A DNA stretch of 64,000 nt from positions 434,001 through 498,000 of the forward strand of contig NZ_SOAW01000002.1 of the NCBI RefSeq assembly GCF_004364645.1, given 5' to 3'. Positions 59,316-64,000 of the stretch are shown here, piece by piece. This DNA comes from Naumannella halotolerans. Its GTDB lineage: Bacteria; Actinomycetota; Actinomycetes; Propionibacteriales; Propionibacteriaceae. Position 1 is the first letter of the stretch. The number at the start of each line of letters is the position of its first letter. The notes beneath the pieces are model-generated. The model saw nothing but the letters and a program-made list of their open reading frames with translations, had not been told where the DNA came from and searched no databases. Position numbers and translations under genes: made by a program.

Positions 59316-59321
59316 CGGCGT

Positions 59322-61718
59322 GTGATCGATTCCGTCCCCGGTGCCCTTCGCCGTATGTTCCGTTCCGCTCACCGGCAGGCCGGACAGGCGACGATGGAGT
59401 TCGTGGCCATGATCGCCGTCGCGAGCCTGCTGGTGCTGGTGGCGGTCCCGGTGCTGGTGGTCCCGGCAGTGTTGCCTGCGGCCGAACAGGGGATCGAGTG
59501 TGTGAAGGCTGCCCCCCGGGGATCGGTGACCAGTGTCCTGGACTGCCTGCGCGGTGATGACGATGGCGGCGACGAGAACGTCAGCGGTGAGGGAACCGGT
59601 GGGGATGACGGGACCGGCGATGACGGTGAGGCCGGGCCGGATCCCGAATGCACCGAGCAGGACTTCAACGAGTCGGTCGACGGGGTGATGGTGGCCACCA
59701 TCGACTGCGTGCCCCGGATCGTGCCCGACATCTGTCAGGGGGTGTCGGAGGGCACCCTGGGTGAGGAACATCAAGGCTACAAGGAGTGCGTCACCGGCGG
59801 CTCGGACGGCAACAGCGATGACGATGCCCACGCCGAGCACTGTCAGCAGAATCGACCGAATGCCACGAAAGTACCGACCGAGCCGAAGGTGCAGATCGGT
59901 TGTCTGGATGTGTGGGTACCGATCGAGTGCAAACAGGAGTGGGACTCCTATGTCGATGCCACGCTGACACCGCAGGAGCGCGCGGTGAAGGCCGAGAGCT
60001 TGGCCGACTGCGTGACCAGCACCTACAACGAGAAGGAGAGTTCGTGCGTGGTGGAGAGGCAGACGAACATGTCCACCACAACCTCTCAGGTGTTGTTCTG
60101 GCGTTGGTCGAAGAGTGATGCCTTCGTTTTCGAGAAGCTCGGCGATGGAACGATTCGGATGCACTCGATCCACAGCGAGGGATCGGGCCCGGGTCTGACC
60201 TTCGAACCCTCCTTCGGACGAGGTGGTGCCTCCGGCGGCCTGACCTTGGGGGGAGCGAACATCCACGGGGTCACCGACAGCTCGATCTACCAGTTCAATT
60301 CGATGGAGGACGCCCAGGCCTGGGTCGATTGGTTCAAGGAGTACGAGGAGCAGGACAAGAAGGTCGCCGAGTACGACGAGAAGCACGATTGCTACCTGGA
60401 CGAGTGTAAGAACAGCTACAACCCGAACCCGCGATCACTGACACCGGACACGAACACCGACTACTGGCGCAGCCAGTTGGAGGAACTCGAAGCGATCCGG
60501 AGCCGGGAACCGGACCGGAAGAAGATCGGCGACAGCACTGCCGACACCCAGGAGGCGAGCCTCGATGTGGGGGTGAGCGTGGGTGGCAGTCTGCAGATCC
60601 TGAAGAACGTCCAGGCACTGGATCGCGAGTACTACAAGAAGATGGACGAGTACGCCCAGGACGAGGCCAAGGCCAAGAGTGAGAAGTCAGGGAAAGCGCT
60701 GACCAAGGAACTGGACAAGATCAAGGAGAAGAAGGACAAGGAGAAGAACAAGTTCGACACCAACCGGAGCAAGGCACTGTCGGGGAAGGGCAACTTCAGC
60801 GGCAAGTTCAAGGTCAAGAGCACCGTCGAGGAACGAACAATGACCGACGGTCGGACCATGGAGACCTGGTCGACCGACAGTGTCGCCGGGTTGGCACTGG
60901 TCGCCAAGATGAGTGGCAAGGGTTCAGCGTTGAAGGGTGGCCTGGAAAAGCTGCTGGCGAAGGAGAAGGAGCGTGGCGGTTCATCGCTGAATGGCGGCGG
61001 TGGTGGCGGCGGTACCTGGTTGTCGGAGAGCCAGACCAAGATCACCGTGATCCGGAACGCGAATGGAAAGGTCGATCAGGTCATCTTCGGTACCACAACT
61101 GCCTCGCTGGCCGGTACCACCACCAGTGGCGGGGTGGATATAGGTGTCGATGTCGGACCGTTCGAGGTTTTCGGGATCGGTTATGAACACACCGAGGAAA
61201 ATGTCAGCGGTGACCAGACTGTGGTCGAGACCTTGGCCAACCCCACCGACGAGCAGCAGGATCAGGTCACCGAGTGGGCTGACGAACTCTTCGCTCGCGA
61301 TGACAAAGGCAATCTGGAGAACAAACCCGATGTGGTGGTCGGGCAGTCGACTCCGGAGAGCGAGGAGCTGGCAGAGAGTCCGTTGAAGGACTGGGTGAAC
61401 GACAACGGCAGCACTCGCACCCAGACCTACAACGTTGATCGGAGCAGCAAGAGCGACGCCTTCAAGATCAAGGCGCTGGGCATAGTGCTGGCCGGTGCGC
61501 AGTGGGAGGAGGTGGAGCAGAAGGATGATCTGAAGGAGTCCAGTATGGAGATCGAAACCGTCGACGGATCGAGGCAGACCCAATCGCCGACCCCGGCCTG
61601 TCATGCGCCATCGGCCACGGTGGACTACGACGACAGCGACACGTCATCCAGTCCCTCGACCTCATCCCACCCCGGCGGTGACGGGCATGGGTACTTCCTC
61701 GACCAGTCGAAGACCTGA
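59322..61718 (+). CDS. Very large prepilin-like protein of the Tad locus (798 residues)
   Basis: It begins with a class III prepilin signal: basic leader, cleavage glycine G21, QATME with glutamate at +5, and helix FVAMIAVASLLVLVAVPVLVV. The next 190 residues hold an acidic Gly/Asp linker and eleven cysteines, pointing to several disulfides. Then come a beta-rich part, a Lys/Glu-rich coiled-coil region (about 440-490, EYAQDEAKAKSEKSGKALTK), a Gly8 hinge (about residue 560), and a C-terminal domain shared with the 40777 gene. The C-terminus is Ser/Asp-rich. No known domain; if processed by TadV it would be an exceptionally large pilus component, perhaps a tip adhesin. Confidence 0.75.
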   Translation: MIDSVPGALRRMFRSAHRQAGQATMEFVAMIAVASLLVLVAVPVLVVPAVLPAAEQGIECVKAAPRGSVTSVLDCLRGDDDGGDENVSGEGTGGDDGTGDDGEAGPDPECTEQDFNESVDGVMVATIDCVPRIVPDICQGVSEGTLGEEHQGYKECVTGGSDGNSDDDAHAEHCQQNRPNATKVPTEPKVQIGCLDVWVPIECKQEWDSYVDATLTPQERAVKAESLADCVTSTYNEKESSCVVERQTNMSTTTSQVLFWRWSKSDAFVFEKLGDGTIRMHSIHSEGSGPGLTFEPSFGRGGASGGLTLGGANIHGVTDSSIYQFNSMEDAQAWVDWFKEYEEQDKKVAEYDEKHDCYLDECKNSYNPNPRSLTPDTNTDYWRSQLEELEAIRSREPDRKKIGDSTADTQEASLDVGVSVGGSLQILKNVQALDREYYKKMDEYAQDEAKAKSEKSGKALTKELDKIKEKKDKEKNKFDTNRSKALSGKGNFSGKFKVKSTVEERTMTDGRTMETWSTDSVAGLALVAKMSGKGSALKGGLEKLLAKEKERGGSSLNGGGGGGGTWLSESQTKITVIRNANGKVDQVIFGTTTASLAGTTTSGGVDIGVDVGPFEVFGIGYEHTEENVSGDQTVVETLANPTDEQQDQVTEWADELFARDDKGNLENKPDVVVGQSTPESEELAESPLKDWVNDNGSTRTQTYNVDRSSKSDAFKIKALGIVLAGAQWEEVEQKDDLKESSMEIETVDGSRQTQSPTPACHAPSATVDYDDSDTSSSPSTSSHPGGDGHGYFLDQSKT

Positions 61719-61746
61719 CCGCCGCCACCTCCCGGGGCAGAGCTGC

Positions 61747-63594
61747 TCAGAAGGCTTCTTCGGGCAACTCCATCAGTGAAAGATCGGTCTTCTCCGCGAT
61801 CCGACGTTCGGCTGCCAGCTTCGGTAACACCTGGCTGACGAAGAACTTCGCCGAGGCGACCTTGCCGGTCAGGAAGGCCTCCTCCGTACCCGAGGCACCG
61901 TCGGCCAGCTTCGCCGCAGCCACCTCACCGGCCCGGACCAGCAGGTAGCCGACGACCAGATCACCGAGCATCATCAACAAGCGGGTGGTGTTCAGGGCCA
62001 CCTTGTAGGTGTTCTTCGGATCCTCGGCCGCGGCGGTCAGATCGTTGATCATCAGCCCGACGACACCGGAGACGTCGTCCAGCGCGCTCTTGAGGATCTC
62101 CCGTTCCTCGGTGAGCGGACCGTCAGTGGCGAGGAAGCTGGTCAGCTCCTCGGTCAGCAGACCGATCGCCCGCCCGCCGTCCTTGACGATCTTGCGGAAG
62201 AAGAGATCCTGGCCCTGGATCGCCGTGGTGCCCTCGTAGAGGGTGTCGATCTTCGCGTCGCGGACGTACTGCTCCAACGGGTAGTCGGCGAGGAAGCCCG
62301 AACCGCCGAAGGTCTGCAGGGACTCGGTGCCCAGCAGCACCCAGGAGCGCTCGGAGCCGTACCCCTTGACGATCGGCAGCAGCAGATCGTTGATCCGCTC
62401 GGCGTCATCGTCTCGTTCGCCGATCGCCTCGGCGGCCCATACCCGGTCCTGGAAGGACGCGGTCCAGGCCACCAGCAGCCGCATTCCCTCGGTGAACGAC
62501 TTCTGGGTCATCAACGACCGTCGGACGTCGGGGTGATGGGTGATCGTCACCCGCGGGGCGTCCTTGCCGGGATTCAGCAGATCGGCGCCCTGTTTGCGTT
62601 CCTTGGCGTACTCCAGGGCATTCAGATACCCGGTGGACAAGGTGGCGATCGCCTTCGTGCCCACCATCATCCGGGCGTGCTCGATCACCTTGAACATCTG
62701 CGCGATCCCGTTGTGCACCTCGCCCAGCAAGTAGCCCTTGGCCGGGGTGCCGTCGCCGAAGGTCAGTTCGCAGGTGGTGGACACCTTGATGCCCATCTTC
62801 TTCTCCACATTCGTGGCATAGACACCATTGCGCTCACCGGTCAGCTCGCCGGTCTGCAGGTCGAACTCGTACTTGGGTACGACGAACAGGCTCAGCCCCT
62901 TCGTGCCCGGCCCACCGACGCCCTCGACACCGACGGGTCGGGCCAGCACCAGGTGGATGATGTTCTCGGTCATGTCCTGCTCACCGGAGGTGATGAACCG
63001 CTTCACGCCCTCGATGTGCCAGCTGCCGTCGGCCTGCGGATAGGCCTTCGTGGTGCCGGCGCCGACATCGGAGCCGGCATCCGGCTCGGTCAGCACCATG
63101 GTCGCGCCCCAGCCGCGCTCGACCATGTGCTTGGCGGTCAGCTTGTCCCGTTCGGTGCCGCCGTCACCGCCGCCCAGGTGGACCACCTCGGCGAACTTGC
63201 CACCGGCCGAGTACATGTAGAGCGGCGCATTGGCGCCCAGGACCAGTTCCATCAAGCTCCAGCGCAGGGACGGCGGAGTCGGCTGGCCGTCCAACTCGGC
63301 CGGCAACTCGACCCGCCACCAGTCGGAATCGATGTAGGCTTTGTAGGCCACCTTGAACGATTCGGGGATGGTGACCGTGCGCGTCTCCGGATCGTAGATC
63401 GGCGGATTCCGGTCGGCCTCGGCATAGGGCTCGGCGAGCTTGGTCCGTGCCAGGTGGTCCACCTCGCTCAGCATCGCCCGGGCGGTCTCGGCGTCCAGGT
63501 CCTCGGCCGGGCCGACGCCCAGCACACTGCCCCGATCGAGCACGTCGAAGAGGTTGAACTCGATGTCTCGGAGGTTCGACTTGTAATGGCTCAT
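61747..63594 (-). CDS. Acyl-CoA dehydrogenase, long-form FadE/AidB-like
   Basis: 615 residues, the long actinobacterial acyl-CoA dehydrogenase type with extra N- and C-terminal helices. It oxidises acyl-CoA to enoyl-CoA with FAD. Visible are [13 protein letters not shown] (substrate and FAD contact), [14 protein letters not shown], the helical domain [52 protein letters not shown] with the catalytic glutamate in YEGT, and a DUF1974-like C-terminal helix bundle. The ATG at 63594 gives [19 protein letters not shown], the conserved opening. An operator-like palindrome lies about 50 bp upstream. Confidence 0.92.
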   Translation of the reverse strand: MSHYKSNLRDIEFNLFDVLDRGSVLGVGPAEDLDAETARAMLSEVDHLARTKLAEPYAEADRNPPIYDPETRTVTIPESFKVAYKAYIDSDWWRVELPAELDGQPTPPSLRWSLMELVLGANAPLYMYSAGGKFAEVVHLGGGDGGTERDKLTAKHMVERGWGATMVLTEPDAGSDVGAGTTKAYPQADGSWHIEGVKRFITSGEQDMTENIIHLVLARPVGVEGVGGPGTKGLSLFVVPKYEFDLQTGELTGERNGVYATNVEKKMGIKVSTTCELTFGDGTPAKGYLLGEVHNGIAQMFKVIEHARMMVGTKAIATLSTGYLNALEYAKERKQGADLLNPGKDAPRVTITHHPDVRRSLMTQKSFTEGMRLLVAWTASFQDRVWAAEAIGERDDDAERINDLLLPIVKGYGSERSWVLLGTESLQTFGGSGFLADYPLEQYVRDAKIDTLYEGTTAIQGQDLFFRKIVKDGGRAIGLLTEELTSFLATDGPLTEEREILKSALDDVSGVVGLMINDLTAAAEDPKNTYKVALNTTRLLMMLGDLVVGYLLVRAGEVAAAKLADGASGTEEAFLTGKVASAKFFVSQVLPKLAAERRIAEKTDLSLMELPEEAF

Positions 63595-63644
63595 CGTTGT
63601 CGCTTTCCGTTCTGCGAAGCTCGTCGGCACTGACCCGGGAAAGG

Positions 63645-63671
63645 TTACTGGTCAGTAGACCGAACAGTAAC
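63645..63671. promoter_or_regulatory. TetR-type operator-like site upstream of the acyl-CoA dehydrogenase
   Basis: TTACTGGTCAGTAG is a 14-bp palindrome with one mismatch (TTACTG/CAGTA), followed by a further half-site CAGTAA at 63665. Fatty-acid degradation genes in actinobacteria are commonly controlled by TetR-family repressors binding such sites; the regulator is not identified here. Confidence 0.5.
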
Positions 63672-63791
63672 ACGGGTCGGTGACGAGTTGGAGGCCCCGT
63701 TTCGGGGCATCGCCGCCCCCTCGACGCAGCTCATCCATTGCTCACGGGAACGGCACAGACTGCCCACACGGTGGCGCGGTCGGATCAGGGC

Positions 63792-64000
63792 ATGGCGACT
63801 TTCGTACCCACTGATCCGCGGCAGTCGGCTGCCGACCGGACGCACACCGCGCAGCACGGGGTCGACCCGTACCCGCCCATCGGCCCCGCGACGGCCATCC
63901 CGCCGACCGGCACGCCGCCGATCCCACCCCTAACCACGGATCGCACGCCGGTTCCCGCACGCAACCGATCACGATTCGCCTGGCTCGGGATCCTGATCGG
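63792..64000 (+). CDS. Proline-rich membrane protein, 5' end only (cut by window edge)
   Basis: An open frame of 69 complete codons runs off the window. The first 60 residues are hydrophilic and Pro/Thr-rich (VDPYPPIGPATAIPPTGTPP). The frame then turns hydrophobic (RSRFAWLGILI), as at the start of a transmembrane helix. This is the usual layout of small actinobacterial membrane proteins with a proline-rich cytoplasmic tail. The ATG has AGGG just upstream. The family cannot be told. Confidence 0.5.
   Translation, partial: MATFVPTDPRQSAADRTHTAQHGVDPYPPIGPATAIPPTGTPPIPPLTTDRTPVPARNRSRFAWLGILI

Overview
The window is a high-GC actinobacterial chromosome segment, most likely from the Propionibacteriaceae or a close relative. 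The case rests on the gene families present: an MprAB-like two-component pair, DUF3152, a DUF4916-type NUDIX protein, an actinobacterial BkdABC-type 2-oxoacid dehydrogenase, LAxTG (sortase E-type) surface proteins, and a Tad pilus locus with no secretin, as expected of a monoderm. Many GTG starts are preceded by TANNNT exactly six bases upstream, the arrangement of leaderless transcripts. The family assignment is inference.

Layout. 1-13 kb: housekeeping and transport genes (TctA permease C-terminus, SRPBCC protein, NUDIX protein, MHS-type MFS transporter, ArgE, MATE exporter, YibE/F protein, DUF3152 protease-like protein, DNA glycosylase, an NhaA-DsbA fusion, an enoyl-CoA hydratase-like protein). 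13-15.3 kb: MprAB-like pair. 15.3-17.9 kb: a repeat-rich, gene-poor stretch with three copies of a roughly 107-bp palindromic element, tandem repeats, a DUF559 protein and a decayed fragment of lpd. 17.9-24.1 kb: a tyrosine phosphatase, two small membrane proteins, two LAxTG proteins built from a shared two-cysteine module, HemG/HemY, and a 77-residue LADTG miniprotein. 24.6-28.2 kb: E1-alpha, E1-beta and E2 of a branched-chain-type 2-oxoacid dehydrogenase. 28.2-31 kb: an unassigned three-gene operon (ketoacyl synthase III, heme-oxygenase-like diiron protein, unknown protein) behind an array of three related 14-mers. 31-40.7 kb: YbdD-CstA, an LADTG-anchored 5'-nucleotidase, a DAO-type oxidoreductase and a bifunctional penicillin-binding protein.

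40.8-61.7 kb is the most unusual part: a Tad/Flp pilus locus. The core (prepilin peptidase, vWA protein, zinc-ribbon protein, CpaB, CpaE, TadE, CpaF, TadB, TadC, histidine kinase, response regulator, Flp pilin, TadG-like protein) is mostly an overlapping operon. CpaE carries a C-terminal TadE-like prepilin with its own G/E+5 cleavage site. On each side lies a three-gene minus-strand module: a four-helix membrane protein, a secreted or lipoprotein domain, and a large protein of one apparently undescribed family. Two members of that family (489 and 798 residues) begin with a class III prepilin signal. They could be very large pilus subunits or tip proteins, processed by the prepilin peptidase encoded here.

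The window ends with a FadE-type acyl-CoA dehydrogenase behind a TetR-like operator and the start of a proline-rich membrane protein cut by the window edge. No rRNA, tRNA, CRISPR array, transposase or prophage gene was seen.
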